Assembly: GCA_029252325.1 (NCBI GenBank)
Contig: JAQXBQ010000044.1
Coordinates: 1 to 32,054, forward strand
Source: Akkermansiaceae bacterium
GTDB lineage: Bacteria; Verrucomicrobiota; Verrucomicrobiia; Verrucomicrobiales; Akkermansiaceae
Direction: 5' to 3'
Length of the DNA stretch: 32,054 nucleotides
The translations under genes were made by a program, and so were the position numbers. The notes under the pieces were generated by a model. It was not told the origin of the DNA. It did no database searches and saw only the letters and a list, made by a program, of their open reading frames with translations. This document shows, piece by piece, positions 1-13,857 of the stretch; position 1 is the stretch's first letter, and each line of letters begins with the position of its first letter.

Positions 1-1
1 C

Positions 2-3000
2 CGTATTATTCCAGACCGTGGTTCATGGTTGGAAACACAATTTGACACCAATGACTTGCTTTATGTCTACCTAGATAGACGTCGCCGCCGTCGTAAGTTC
101 CTCGCGACTACTTTCCTGCGTGCTATGGGATGGCCTACGGATCGTGACCTCTGCGAGCACTTCTACAACATTGAGAAGCTTGACCTTAAGAAGATCCTTA
201 AAGCGAATGACGAAGAAGAACTCGCTCAGAAGGTAACCTTCGAGGACATCCTTGATGATGAGGTCGTCATCGTTAAGGCCTACGAGCCAATGACGATTGG
301 TAATGTAAACCAACTCATTGAGCTTGGATACAAAACAGTCGACGTCATTGACGCCCGCGAAGATGAAATTCTTCTCAAATCTCTCAAGAAAGACCCTGCG
401 CATGACGAGGAGTCCGCACTTAAGGACATCTACCGTAAGCTTCGCCCGGGTGACCCACCAACTGTAACCAACGCAAAAGCTCTTCTTGAGCGTCTCTTCT
501 TTGATGAGAAGCGTTATGATTTGACCCGTGTAGGACGCTACAAAATCAACCAAAAGCTCAAGCTTGATGTTGACCCCAAGGCTCGCATCATGGTCCCTGA
601 AGACTTTTTGGGTGCTGTCAAATACCTCCTTCGCTTGAAGAAGGGTGAAGGTATGCTTGATGATATCGATCACCTTGGCTCGCGTCGTGTTCGCGCAGTT
701 GGTGAACTACTCGGTAACCAGTGTCGTGTGGGATTAGCCCGCACAGAACGTCTTGTTAAAGAGCGCATGACTCTCTTTGATGTTAACTTAGAGGGGATGA
801 CTCCTCAAAAGCTGATCAACCCTAAGGCACTCAGTGCTGTCATTCGTGACTTCTTTGGTCGTTCTCAGCTATCACAGTTCATGGACCAGACCAACCCGCT
901 GGCTGAGTTGACGCACAAGCGTCGTCTTTCAGCTCTAGGACCTGGTGGACTTAACCGTGACCGTGCAGGCTTCGAAGTGCGTGACGTTCACACTTCTCAC
1001 TATGGACGTATTTGTCCGATTGAGACTCCTGAGGGTCCCAACATCGGATTGATCAACTCGCTCTGCACCTATGCTCGCATTAATGAGTTTGGATTTATCG
1101 AGACGCCATACCGCTTGGTCAAGAATGGTAAAGTTAGCAACCAGATCGAATATGTGACCGCCGATCAAGAGGAAGAATTCCTCATTGCTCAGGCTAGTAA
1201 CCCTATTGATAAAAAAGGTAACTTCCTAACCGAGAAAATCACGGCTCGTGAGAGTGGTGAGTTTATCGAGGTTGATCCTAAGACGGTTCAATACATGGAC
1301 GTTTCTCCCAAGCAGCTTGTATCTGTTGCGGCCGGTATTATTCCTTTCCTTGAGCACGATGACGCCAACCGTGCCCTGATGGGTGCAAACATGCAACGTC
1401 AGGGTGTTCCTTTGCTTATTTCTGATGCTCCACTTGTGGGAACTGGACTTGAAGCCAAGGCGGCTGAAGACTCACGTGCCGTTATTGTTGCCGAAGCTGA
1501 TGGTGTGATTGCTGCTGCTACTGCTGAAGTGATCATCACTACCAAGGATGGTAAGCTTCCCGTTTCAGACGAGAAGTTCCTCAGTGAGATGACTGCGGTG
1601 AAGAGTAATCCTGCTAAAGGTATCTTTGCTTATCCATTGCGTAAATTTATGCGCTCCAATGCAGGAACCTGCCTCAACCAAAAGCCGATCTGCAAACGCG
1701 GAGACAAGGTGAAGGTTGGCGATGTGCTTGCAGATGGCCCGAACACAGAAGGTGGTGAGCTTGCTCTCGGTCGTAACATCCTAGTAGCGTTCATGCCCTG
1801 GAATGGATACAACTTTGAGGATGCTATCGTAATCTCTGAAAAGGTTGTCAAAGAGGACATTTACACCTCCATTCATATTTCTGAATTTGAGTGCGCTGCA
1901 CGTGACACCAAGCTCGGACCAGAAGAAATCACACGTGATATTCCTAACGTTGGAGACGAGGCCCTCAAAAACCTCGACCATGATGGTATTATTCGCGTCG
2001 GAGCAGAAGTGAAGCCTGGAGACATTCTAGTCGGTAAAATCACGCCGAAGAGCGAAACAGAGTTGGCGCCTGAAGAGCGCTTGCTACGTGCTATCTTTGG
2101 TGAGAAAGCTGCTGATGTTAAGGATACATCACTACGTGTCCCATCTGGTTGCACCGGTATCGTTCAGGATATCAGGGTTGTTACTCACGGCCTCGCTCGT
2201 AAGCGCGAGAATGAGTTGGATCCAGTCAAACTCAAGAAGCAGGTCAAGAAGATCAACGATGATTACAAGAAGAAGAAAGATCAGCTCACTGAGCAGCTGA
2301 CCGAGAAACTCTCTGACATTCTTCTCGGTGAGAAAATTCCTCTTGATGTTGTAAATGCTCAAACGGGTGAGATTATCATTCCTGCTAACCGCAAGATTAC
2401 TAAGACGCTGCTTCGCAAGCTGGCTTCTATCTACGACCATATCGAAATCGATCCCTCACCGATTCGCAACAAGATCCTCGAGATCATTGCCACATTTGAA
2501 AGCCGTTTCGGTGAGCTTGACACAGATCGTGAGCGTCGTCTTGACCAGCTCGAAAGCGGTGAAGAAATTGATCCAGGTGCCATTAAAGAGGTTAAAGTCT
2601 TTGTCGCAGCTAAGCGTAAGCTCAGCGTTGGTGACAAGATGGCTGGACGCCACGGTAACAAAGGAGTTGTTGCAACGATCGTGCCTGAAGAAGACATGCC
2701 TTACCTCAGTGATGGAACTCCAGTGGAGATCTGCCTGAACCCACTCGGTGTGCCATCTCGAATGAACGTTGGACAGGTTCTTGAAACTCACCTTGGAGTT
2801 GCTGCAAAAGCCCTAGGGTTCACCGTAGCTACTCCGATTTTCGACGGCATTCCTGAGTCTGAAATTTGGAAGTTCATGAGCGAGGCAAAGAAGGTCGACG
2901 GCGTCAAATACGTCGGTGACAATGGTGAGGTTCGCGAACGTAAGAAGGACGAAGCTGAAACCGCTGGTTACACCTGGATTGGTGACGGTAAGGATGGCAC

Positions 3001-3466
3001 CATCGGTGGTAAATCGACCCTCTATGATGGGCGCACCGGCGAAGCCTTCCACAACCCAGTCGTGGTCGGCATGATTTACATGCTGAAGTTGGGACACCTC
3101 GTCGCCGACAAGATTCACGCTCGTGCCGTTGGTCCATACAGTCTCGTCACCCAGCAGCCGCTTGGTGGTAAGGCACAATATGGTGGTCAGCGATTCGGTG
3201 AGATGGAGGTTTGGGCACTTGAAGCTTACGGTGCCGCATACACTCTTCAAGAAATTCTTACTGTGAAGTCTGATGATGTTCAGGGTCGCACAAGGATCTA
3301 CGAAGCCATTGTCAAAGGGGATAACAACCTCGAGGCAGGCACACCAGAGTCCTTTAACGTTCTGATGAAAGAAATGCAGTCTCTATGCTTGGATGTCAGA
3401 CCGGGAAGCGGTGGACAACCCAAAAAGGGTGGTGCGGAATTCTCACTCGATGACCTCACACTCTAA
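2..3466 (+). CDS. rpoB: RNA polymerase subunit beta (5' end outside window)
   Basis: Catalytic beta subunit of RNA polymerase. The reading frame is open from base 2 ([11 protein letters not shown]...), so the TTG start in the ORF track is an artefact; by comparison with E. coli RpoB roughly the first 170-200 residues lie upstream of the window. Visible landmarks are the DRRRRRRK lobe segment, the rifampicin-pocket region ([22 protein letters not shown]), the [15 protein letters not shown] block, a lysine-rich coiled-coil insertion ([15 protein letters not shown]), the [17 protein letters not shown] catalytic region and the C-terminal [27 protein letters not shown] clamp motif. The classical rifampicin-contact Asp, His and Ser positions keep the sensitive residues. 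rpoC follows 56 bp downstream on the same strand, as in the usual rpoBC operon. Confidence 0.98.
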   Translation, partial: RIIPDRGSWLETQFDTNDLLYVYLDRRRRRRKFLATTFLRAMGWPTDRDLCEHFYNIEKLDLKKILKANDEEELAQKVTFEDILDDEVVIVKAYEPMTIGNVNQLIELGYKTVDVIDAREDEILLKSLKKDPAHDEESALKDIYRKLRPGDPPTVTNAKALLERLFFDEKRYDLTRVGRYKINQKLKLDVDPKARIMVPEDFLGAVKYLLRLKKGEGMLDDIDHLGSRRVRAVGELLGNQCRVGLARTERLVKERMTLFDVNLEGMTPQKLINPKALSAVIRDFFGRSQLSQFMDQTNPLAELTHKRRLSALGPGGLNRDRAGFEVRDVHTSHYGRICPIETPEGPNIGLINSLCTYARINEFGFIETPYRLVKNGKVSNQIEYVTADQEEEFLIAQASNPIDKKGNFLTEKITARESGEFIEVDPKTVQYMDVSPKQLVSVAAGIIPFLEHDDANRALMGANMQRQGVPLLISDAPLVGTGLEAKAAEDSRAVIVAEADGVIAAATAEVIITTKDGKLPVSDEKFLSEMTAVKSNPAKGIFAYPLRKFMRSNAGTCLNQKPICKRGDKVKVGDVLADGPNTEGGELALGRNILVAFMPWNGYNFEDAIVISEKVVKEDIYTSIHISEFECAARDTKLGPEEITRDIPNVGDEALKNLDHDGIIRVGAEVKPGDILVGKITPKSETELAPEERLLRAIFGEKAADVKDTSLRVPSGCTGIVQDIRVVTHGLARKRENELDPVKLKKQVKKINDDYKKKKDQLTEQLTEKLSDILLGEKIPLDVVNAQTGEIIIPANRKITKTLLRKLASIYDHIEIDPSPIRNKILEIIATFESRFGELDTDRERRLDQLESGEEIDPGAIKEVKVFVAAKRKLSVGDKMAGRHGNKGVVATIVPEEDMPYLSDGTPVEICLNPLGVPSRMNVGQVLETHLGVAAKALGFTVATPIFDGIPESEIWKFMSEAKKVDGVKYVGDNGEVRERKKDEAETAGYTWIGDGKDGTIGGKSTLYDGRTGEAFHNPVVVGMIYMLKLGHLVADKIHARAVGPYSLVTQQPLGGKAQYGGQRFGEMEVWALEAYGAAYTLQEILTVKSDDVQGRTRIYEAIVKGDNNLEAGTPESFNVLMKEMQSLCLDVRPGSGGQPKKGGAEFSLDDLTL

Positions 3467-3522
3467 CCGCAGATAAAACAACACAACCTAACTATTAAAC
3501 TTAATACTTACTATTTACCATT

Positions 3523-7743
<4,221 letters not shown>

Positions 7744-7774
7744 AGCTGATAATTTCGACACATAGAAAAATCAC

Positions 7775-7810
7775 AAGCCCGGTTCACATTATGTGATGCC
7801 GGGCTTTTTC
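7775..7810 (+). terminator. Intrinsic terminator after rpoC
   Basis: A perfect 8-bp stem AAGCCCGG/CCGGGCTT encloses a loop that can itself pair (TCACA...TGTGA) and is followed by a T-run (CTTTTTC). It lies 32 bp after the rpoC stop and separates the rpoBC operon from the converging exonuclease gene. Confidence 0.9.
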
Positions 7811-7863
7811 GTGTCCTGCTGTCAATGCTTTAACAGTGACGCGATATTCTGCCGCCGGACTAG

Positions 7864-8424
7864 TTAATTCCAGTCTACCTCAACTTCGGCTACGTTGCCA
7901 TTACGGTCCTTGTATTTCAAATGACCATTCTTAAGGGCATATTCATACACTTCCTTTGTAACCTTCACATCATAGCAGCAATACTCCGCGATTTTCATCA
8001 TGGGCTCAGGGTTACGTGTTTTCTTGTATTCTTGCCACCAGCGGAGGGCATCGAGACCGTCGGCAGATTTCCCCATGCCTAGTGTGGCGGACGCGATTGA
8101 GTCTAGCTTGAGACGATGGCCAAGTATTTTTTCAACTTCGAGGAGCATATCAAGATTGAGAGTCTGATTAGGAAGATCGAGGATGGTATATCCCTGAAGC
8201 ACTGGGTAATCGAAATAAATATGATTGTAACCGACCACAAGATCAGCCTTCACAAGCATATCTACCAGCGCATCTGTCTGATCTTCTCCAAAGATGTGAT
8301 ACTGGCCCGTGCGTGTGGAGTATGCGACGCCCACAGAGATGCCCATCTTGTCTTTGTTTTTTGCTCCTCCTACGTCGCCAAAGCTGCGCTGAGTTTCGAG
8401 GTCAAAGTAGACGATGTCTTTCAT
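7864..8424 (-). CDS. Predicted DEDDy 3'-5' exonuclease (RNase H-like fold)
   Basis: A 186-aa stand-alone exonuclease domain of the DnaQ-like/YprB ribonuclease H-like group. Exo I is YFDLET (D8, E10), Exo II is in GYNHIYFDYPVL (D72), and Exo III is YCCYD (Y148, D152), giving the DEDDy arrangement of metal-binding acidic residues plus catalytic tyrosine. No polymerase or helicase domain is attached. Such proteins are expected to trim 3' ends of DNA or RNA; the substrate here cannot be told from sequence. It is the last gene of the minus-strand run, 84 bp downstream of the permease gene, and converges on the rpoC terminator. The N-terminus MKDIVYFDLE fits the family directly, so the start is secure. 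Confidence 0.8.
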   Translation of the reverse strand: MKDIVYFDLETQRSFGDVGGAKNKDKMGISVGVAYSTRTGQYHIFGEDQTDALVDMLVKADLVVGYNHIYFDYPVLQGYTILDLPNQTLNLDMLLEVEKILGHRLKLDSIASATLGMGKSADGLDALRWWQEYKKTRNPEPMMKIAEYCCYDVKVTKEVYEYALKNGHLKYKDRNGNVAEVEVDWN

Positions 8425-8508
8425 TGGAATGGAGGTTCAAGAATCTGGAACGAAGAATCAAGACCCAAGTGTGAAAGTAGTATTTATTCAGCCATTCTGC
8501 GGACAAGA

Positions 8509-10194
8509 CTACATATTACGCAGAGATTTCGCGGCATCGCTGCGGGAAGCAACAATAGCCGGAACGAGTGTGGCGATCACACACATAACAAAGGCAAAGC
8601 CAAATACTCCGATGAATTCCTTCGCTTGGATATCTGCTGGTAGGCCGTCAAAGCCGTTGAACTCGGAGGGGAAGGGGTCAAAGCCCCAAGTGGCAAAAAG
8701 GTCGAGGATGACTTGTCTGTTATCAATTACCAGATAGCCAAGACCTAAGCCAAGAATACTGCCAAAAAGACCAATAATAATACCTTGATAGAGGAATACG
8801 CGTATGAGCTGTGCAGGTGTAGCTCCAAGGGCTTTCATTACACCGATCTCACGTTTCTTTTGTATCGTGACGGTAAACATAACCGCCATGATGGAGAAGG
8901 CTGAGACCATCATGATAAAGGACAAAGAAAAGGTTAACAACTGACGTTGGGTTTTGATGAGGCCAAATTGTTGCTGATGATTCTGCATCCAGGTCCGCGC
9001 TACCCAGGCGTCGCCATCGGGAAGTCTGGGGCCGACAACCTCGCTGAGAATCTCAGCCGCCAAGTAAGGATCATCGAGGCGAAGTGCGATACCTCGTATG
9101 CCGGCACCAAGTCCCGTCAGGTCTTGGCCAACGGGGAGGGGGACAAATACATCAGGACTGGCGGCGTGACGTGTTGCTTGGTAGATGCCTATAACCGTGA
9201 GGTCCTTTGGAAGAACCACCGTTTTCATATGTTTGATATCTTCGATATCGGCTTTGTCGGTGTTGATCTGCCTAATTCCAGCCAGCAGCTCAAGTGCATG
9301 TGCCTTATGACCTGTTTCGAAAATATAATTACCGCTGTCATCCGGCTTGGCTGTGCTGCGCTCGCCCTGCTCCAAGTGAATGAGAATGGCGTCAATGGCG
9401 CTTCTTTCTGCATTGCGGATATTACCATCCATGAGTGGTTGCAGCCGGTTGTAATAGAGCTGCTGAAGATCTTTGATGGCGATGGTTTCTTGTTTGCCGT
9501 CTAGGGTATAGATAGTTTGTAAATCAGTTCGAATTTGGTCGAGCTCTGAAGTGATTGTCTGATGCAGGGGAGCTTGGCCTATTCGCTCGAGGATTGGCTG
9601 CACCTGCTTGAGGTTGCGATTGGTGTGAATCTGAATGGTATCGCCAACCATGATGCCAAAGCGTTCGGATGTGATTGATGATATTACAGCGGTCTCTCCC
9701 ATGCCCATGTCGGCATTTCCGTTACCTGATGCGATGAGATCTTGCAGTGATTTGAGTTGAGCCTCGTTGGTGGTATCAATCGCTTGCATGGCTGCAGGAG
9801 CAACAGCTCCAGCGCGGTCGAGTAGCACCCAGTCGTTGACGAGAGCGTAGGCGCTTTCAATGCCTTCCAGAGTAGACATCGATTTTTCCAATGCGCGCCA
9901 TTCCTGCTCAGCATTATAGTCGGGAAATTCCTCGGTGTCGGGCCATGGGGCGATGCGCTCTATATTAATGTGTGGCGTGTAGCTGAGCACGCGATCTTTG
10001 ACGAGTTGCTCGAACCCGCCAAATACAGAAAGAACGACGATGAGCACCATCACGCCGATGGCTACACCAGCGAGCGAGATCAAGGTGATGACCGAGACGT
10101 GCGTGCGCAGCGGATTGAGATAGCGCAGGGCAAGAAGAAGGCTGAAATTTTTCCGGACGATGACTTGCTGAGGTGGTTGGTTACTGCATGGCAA
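8509..10194 (-). CDS. LolC/LolE-type ABC transporter permease (FtsX fold)
   Basis: Inner-membrane permease of the lipoprotein-releasing/FtsX-MacB superfamily, 561 aa against about 400 usual. The N-terminus LALRYLNPLRTHVSVITLISLAGVAIGVMVLIVVLSVFGGFEQ is the classic LolC/E first helix. Three further helices are at the C-terminus (FSLSFIMMVSAFSIMAVMFTVTIQKKREIGVMKALGATPAQLIRVFLYQG, then two more), including the permease coupling segment KKREIGVMKALGA. The periplasmic domain carries an extra block of roughly 110 residues (about 210-320) that is polar and helix-rich. The only start consistent with the N-terminus is TTG at 10194, which has AAGG seven bases upstream. No LolD-type ATPase is encoded nearby, so the partner must be elsewhere. 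It lies 50 bp after comEC on the same strand. Confidence 0.85.
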   Translation of the reverse strand: MPCSNQPPQQVIVRKNFSLLLALRYLNPLRTHVSVITLISLAGVAIGVMVLIVVLSVFGGFEQLVKDRVLSYTPHINIERIAPWPDTEEFPDYNAEQEWRALEKSMSTLEGIESAYALVNDWVLLDRAGAVAPAAMQAIDTTNEAQLKSLQDLIASGNGNADMGMGETAVISSITSERFGIMVGDTIQIHTNRNLKQVQPILERIGQAPLHQTITSELDQIRTDLQTIYTLDGKQETIAIKDLQQLYYNRLQPLMDGNIRNAERSAIDAILIHLEQGERSTAKPDDSGNYIFETGHKAHALELLAGIRQINTDKADIEDIKHMKTVVLPKDLTVIGIYQATRHAASPDVFVPLPVGQDLTGLGAGIRGIALRLDDPYLAAEILSEVVGPRLPDGDAWVARTWMQNHQQQFGLIKTQRQLLTFSLSFIMMVSAFSIMAVMFTVTIQKKREIGVMKALGATPAQLIRVFLYQGIIIGLFGSILGLGLGYLVIDNRQVILDLFATWGFDPFPSEFNGFDGLPADIQAKEFIGVFGFAFVMCVIATLVPAIVASRSDAAKSLRNM

Positions 10195-10244
10195 ATTGAT
10201 ACCTTAGAGCCAGATTGTCCATCGAATTGTCATCACGGCAGGCT

Positions 10245-12572
10245 TCATAGTTTGAGGGTGATTGTTTGAGCGCTCGGAAGAGTCGGGGTTAGTATGAGTT
10301 TCTGATCTTGGATCGTTAGCGTTACCGCACCAGATTGTTGCTGGTCGACGGTCATGATGTTGAGGGACTCTGTCAGCTCAAACCAGCTTTTGGGTATTTG
10401 CTCGTTTTCTGGGAACTCTGCATGTGTTGAGATGATAAGCTGAGGAGAGACTGCTTGATAAAAAGCTTCTCGACCGGTGAAATCAGTTCTGTTTCTACCG
10501 CTGATAATGACGTCTGCTTCTAGATTGATACCCGATGCTAGTAATCTGGTTTCGGTGATGAAGCCGGCATCCCCTGTAAACATGATTTTCCAATCGTGCC
10601 AACGAAGTAGAATAACCAAGCCGCTATCATCAGCGCGTCCCTTGCCGTGGAGCTCTGCAGGTGCATGCAAAATCTCAAGTGATACTCCAGGCTCGATAGC
10701 AAATTTCTGACCTGTATGAGGTGTGATGAGATGGCAATTAGCATGCCTCGATTTTTCAATGAAATGCCGATAGCTTTTGCTCAGAGAGTCAATACGAGGA
10801 ATCAGAGCTTGCTTTGGGGAAAAATGATCCAGGCAGGCACTCATTCCGCCGCTATGTTTAGAATCAGCGTGACTGATGATAAGCGAGTCAGGATTGATCT
10901 TGAGAACCTCGAGGGCTGGCAGCACATGACGACGAAAGGTGTCGTCGCGACCACTGTCCAATAAGATGCCAGCTCCAGCATCAATGAGGTGGGCAGCGCC
11001 TCCGTTAGGAATATCAAAAACAATAATCTGACCTTTTCGAGGGCGCTGCGGTTTTTGGTGCCAGTGGCTACCGGGAATGCGCGCGAAGGTAGCGGCAGTA
11101 TGGTAGGTCGATTTTGCTATCCATGAGTTGAGCTGATTGAGAGTTTCGCCTGCTGGTAGCCAGAGAGCTCCCGCTGAAATAGAAAGCATAGCTAAGGCGA
11201 GGATCACAAAAACCATCAGCATGAGTGGAATACCGGCGATGACAGCAATAGGGGTGAGGATTCCAAAGTGAATCCATATCAGTGGGGCAGAGCCCACCCA
11301 CGCGGCCATTGATACTGCTAGTGAGTTACGTAGCCATTTTTTCCACCCAAGAACGCGCTCTTGCCATGGTGATAGCAGAAGTCGGGGCATAAAAGGGTCG
11401 ATTTCAGCCATGGGCTTTAGCACACGAATCCAGAATGTGGTGGCGAGTGCAAGTGCTAGCAGAACTCCATATGATAGTTGAAAGCCAGGGGTGAAGAGTT
11501 GATGGCCATCCCAGAGTAAGACGATCATTGCACTAGCCGCTAAGCTGTTTATCAAGGTAGGCTTTCGCCTGAGGAGGAAGCCAGTGAGGAAAACGGTTGC
11601 CATAATGACAGCGCGTACTGAGGGGGGGCGTAGACCTGTAGTGGCAGCGTAGGCAGTCATGGCGATGATGATGCCACTGATAAGTAACCATCGAGGGGCT
11701 CTCATAAACCACAGTAGACAGGCAAAGATCGTGCCCACCATGCCCACATGAAGGCCACTTACTGCAAAGACATGCAGTGTACCGCTATTTCGAAAGTCCT
11801 CAATCATTGTCGATGTGCGTTCAGGGCGCTCGCCCAGAACAACAGCTCGTATCAGCTGAGCAGATTGACCATTAGCATCCAGACCAGAGGTGATGCTTTT
11901 GCGAACAGACTGCCGCCAGTCGGCCATGAAGCGGAGAGGTCGGTGCAGCACGCTGACGTGTGAAATGACGACAGGGTATTGAGTGGTAATACTGAGATTC
12001 ACCCCCTGACGGTAAAGCCATGCTTGTTGGTTGAATGCATAGGGGTTACGAGCCGGTTGAATGGGTTCGACAATACCAGATGTTTTGATGGCATCGCCAT
12101 ATTTTAGTTTTTGTCGATGGAAGAAGGGTTTTTTCAGCAGTATTTTCAGGCCCGATGTTTCGGGTAGGCTGTTGGTCTCAACTTTGGTTTCTAATACATG
12201 GGCATCCACAAGATAGGGGCCGTTTCCCTTGGAGCCTGTCGAAATGACGACCCCCTCTAAAGTGCATGTGGGGGGAGCTTGTTCGGAGTTTGCGAAATAT
12301 TCCCAAGCACCTAGTTTGGCTATCTTAGGTCCATGGATTCCAAGGGCTAGCAGTAGGGATACGATAAACAAGAGTAGCTCTCTACTGCGAAAAATAAGAA
12401 CGCAGGCGATACTTACGATGCTAGTAATACTAGTAATGCTGGCCAGGTTCGTGGTGATTCCGTTTAGGGCTGCGAAATATTCCGCAACAAGAATGCCTGA
12501 TATAACTCCCGATAATAGTGGCCAGAGAGGAAATGATAAAAGCCACCTCTGAATTATGTTAGAATCGCGCAC
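10245..12572 (-). CDS. comEC: ComEC/Rec2-family membrane protein with degenerate metallo-beta-lactamase domain
   Basis: A 775-aa homologue of the DNA-uptake channel ComEC. The order is N-terminal membrane helices and an OB-like domain (about 1-210), then the competence domain with the diagnostic FAVSGLHVGM and GLRPPSVRA motifs and about eight helices (about 220-500), then a C-terminal metallo-beta-lactamase-like domain (about 510-775). In that last domain the canonical HxDxDH reads HADSKH, the HHGS motif aligns with GRNR, and the VGQGD strand reads IPNGG; only FTGDA is well kept. Metal-dependent nuclease activity is therefore doubtful, while the channel part looks intact. It starts with GTG and no clear Shine-Dalgarno, and its leader holds two hairpins. 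Whether this organism is competent cannot be judged from this window. Confidence 0.85.
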   Translation of the reverse strand: MRDSNIIQRWLLSFPLWPLLSGVISGILVAEYFAALNGITTNLASITSITSIVSIACVLIFRSRELLLFIVSLLLALGIHGPKIAKLGAWEYFANSEQAPPTCTLEGVVISTGSKGNGPYLVDAHVLETKVETNSLPETSGLKILLKKPFFHRQKLKYGDAIKTSGIVEPIQPARNPYAFNQQAWLYRQGVNLSITTQYPVVISHVSVLHRPLRFMADWRQSVRKSITSGLDANGQSAQLIRAVVLGERPERTSTMIEDFRNSGTLHVFAVSGLHVGMVGTIFACLLWFMRAPRWLLISGIIIAMTAYAATTGLRPPSVRAVIMATVFLTGFLLRRKPTLINSLAASAMIVLLWDGHQLFTPGFQLSYGVLLALALATTFWIRVLKPMAEIDPFMPRLLLSPWQERVLGWKKWLRNSLAVSMAAWVGSAPLIWIHFGILTPIAVIAGIPLMLMVFVILALAMLSISAGALWLPAGETLNQLNSWIAKSTYHTAATFARIPGSHWHQKPQRPRKGQIIVFDIPNGGAAHLIDAGAGILLDSGRDDTFRRHVLPALEVLKINPDSLIISHADSKHSGGMSACLDHFSPKQALIPRIDSLSKSYRHFIEKSRHANCHLITPHTGQKFAIEPGVSLEILHAPAELHGKGRADDSGLVILLRWHDWKIMFTGDAGFITETRLLASGINLEADVIISGRNRTDFTGREAFYQAVSPQLIISTHAEFPENEQIPKSWFELTESLNIMTVDQQQSGAVTLTIQDQKLILTPTLPSAQTITLKL

Positions 12573-12589
12573 AAAGCGATGTTAGTATA

Positions 12590-12645
12590 GTTAGATTGTG
12601 CGGCAAGAAGATCTTCCGGTAATCTAACGACAATTATGAATTGTC
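12590..12645 (-). promoter_or_regulatory. Paired hairpins in the comEC leader
   Basis: The 91-bp spacer between the TPR gene and comEC holds two adjacent inverted repeats: GACAATT-ATG-AATTGTC (7-bp arms, 3-nt loop) and GTTAGATT...AATCTAAC (8-bp perfect arms, 23-nt interior that includes the palindrome GAAGATCTTC). There is no T-run on the comEC strand, so they do not look like a simple terminator. A leader RNA structure or protein-binding site is possible; the role is unknown. Confidence 0.5.
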
Positions 12646-12663
12646 TGCGAACTCTATTTTTTG

Positions 12664-13281
12664 TTAGTTTGTGTGCGCGCCTTCCTGCATCTTAGCTATT
12701 TCATTGAGCCTGTGATGGGCAGTCGCTGAGTATTGTGAATCAGGAAATGTTTCAGCGATCTGTTCGAGGATTGTAACGCATGTATCCCTGTCATTGAGCT
12801 GATTGAGGTGGATTTCAGCGATGCGACCCATGAAAAATGCAGCATCGTCAGCAGGCCACTCTTGAGCTTCAAGTGCTGTTTTCAGAGTATTGATGGCGAC
12901 CTCTGGATCCTCGAGCTGATCATTTTGTATTTTAGCAATTTCAACCCAAGGAAGTCGATTGTCAGGATTTTCTTCTGCTATGGCTCGGTAGAGAGAGATC
13001 GCTTCCATGTATTCACCGCGAGCATAGGCAGCTTGTGCGATATGAATAGGGGCTCTGGCCATGGTCTCGTTGGAGGCAAGTACAGCATTGGTGGCCTTGT
13101 TCGTTAGTGCCGGTAAGATATACATGACGAAAATGAAACCGGCATACAGACCTGCAATTAAAAGTGCCGGAAGTTTTGCGACTTCTTTAGATGCGTCATC
13201 GGGGTCGTTACTCATCAATACTGATGTGACTAAATAGGCAATGACCAAGAAGGCGGCAACGTGGAAAATTTTACGAAACAT
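12664..13281 (-). CDS. Membrane-anchored TPR protein
   Basis: 205 aa from the ATG at 13281; the ORF track extends four codons upstream to a TTG, which is less likely. Two hydrophobic segments near the N-terminus (HVAAFLVIAYLVTSVLM and ALLIAGLYAGFIFVMYILPAL) form a membrane hairpin, followed by a soluble tail with about three TPR-like helical pairs (AQAAYARGEYMEAISLYRAIAEENP; INTLKTALEAQEWPADDAAFFMGRIAEIH; VTILEQIAETFPDSQYSATAHHRLNEIA). It is probably a scaffold for protein contacts at the inner membrane; no specific partner is evident. It is 91 bp upstream of comEC and 82 bp downstream of the RelE-like gene, all on the minus strand. Confidence 0.7.
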   Translation of the reverse strand: MFRKIFHVAAFLVIAYLVTSVLMSNDPDDASKEVAKLPALLIAGLYAGFIFVMYILPALTNKATNAVLASNETMARAPIHIAQAAYARGEYMEAISLYRAIAEENPDNRLPWVEIAKIQNDQLEDPEVAINTLKTALEAQEWPADDAAFFMGRIAEIHLNQLNDRDTCVTILEQIAETFPDSQYSATAHHRLNEIAKMQEGAHTN

Positions 13282-13363
13282 ATCTATACCCAACTTATAG
13301 CATTGGTGAAAGAAGTATGGAAAGCAGAAAAAGTAAGCTGAGTGTTACCTCACCATTAGGCAA

Positions 13364-13810
13364 TCACATGCGCCGTGCGTTGCGTCCTTCGTCGATGAGT
13401 TTCCAAAAGTGTTTGGAGTCCGCAAGCTGCTCATCCTCTGAAATTGGCATTTTTGATCTGAACAAAAAGTCAGAGAATGTGTTTTTGTGAAGTACACGGT
13501 GCACAATCACAGAGTCTTCAGCCACTTCAAAGTAGATACGGCAGTCATTTGCACGAAATCGGTAGAGTGTCTTACCCTCTCTTGTCATTTTGCCGAAACA
13601 TTCATGCTCTTTATCATCATCTAATTCAACGAGGTCTGACTCTGAAACCTTGAAGGCATCGAGTAGCTCTAGTTGATCCATGGTATCCATGCGTGATATC
13701 TCAGCAGCACTAATTTCATTGAAAACGATCTGTAACACGTGGGTAGACAAGCACTGGGCGAACAAATAATCAAGCAATCTCGAATTTCTTTGTCTTGCTC
13801 CATGCTTCAT
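13364..13810 (-). CDS. RelE/ParE-fold-like protein, possible orphan toxin relative
   Basis: 148 aa from the ATG at 13810; the ORF track uses an upstream TTG. The central part, GKTLYRFRANDCRIYFEVAEDSVIVHRVLHKNTFSDFLFR, resembles the beta-sheet core of RelE/StbE-type toxins (Y-R-x-R...D-x-R-I-Y-F...V-x-V-x-x-V-x-H-K). The N-terminal 60 residues form predicted helices with an acidic patch (ELDDDKEHE) not seen in classical RelE. No small antitoxin gene is adjacent: upstream is the divergent hydrolase, downstream the TPR gene. It may therefore be a domesticated cellular protein rather than an active toxin-antitoxin module. Family assignment is by motif resemblance only. Confidence 0.5.
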   Translation of the reverse strand: MKHGARQRNSRLLDYLFAQCLSTHVLQIVFNEISAAEISRMDTMDQLELLDAFKVSESDLVELDDDKEHECFGKMTREGKTLYRFRANDCRIYFEVAEDSVIVHRVLHKNTFSDFLFRSKMPISEDEQLADSKHFWKLIDEGRNARRM

Positions 13811-13857
13811 GGGTGCTTGCAATGATAGTTATTTAAATGCAAACTTGGGGTGATTTG

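Noticed and set aside
841-960. Rifampicin-resistance substitutions in RpoB
   Set aside because: The classical Asp, His and Ser positions are wild type; small differences (DQTNPLAE) look like lineage variation.
29-3466. TTG start of rpoB at base 29
   Set aside because: The frame stays open to base 2 and encodes the conserved IPDRGSWLE segment, so the gene simply enters from outside the window.
8116-8643. 175-aa plus-strand ORF across the exonuclease and permease genes
   Set aside because: Overlaps two well-supported minus-strand genes and has no domain features.
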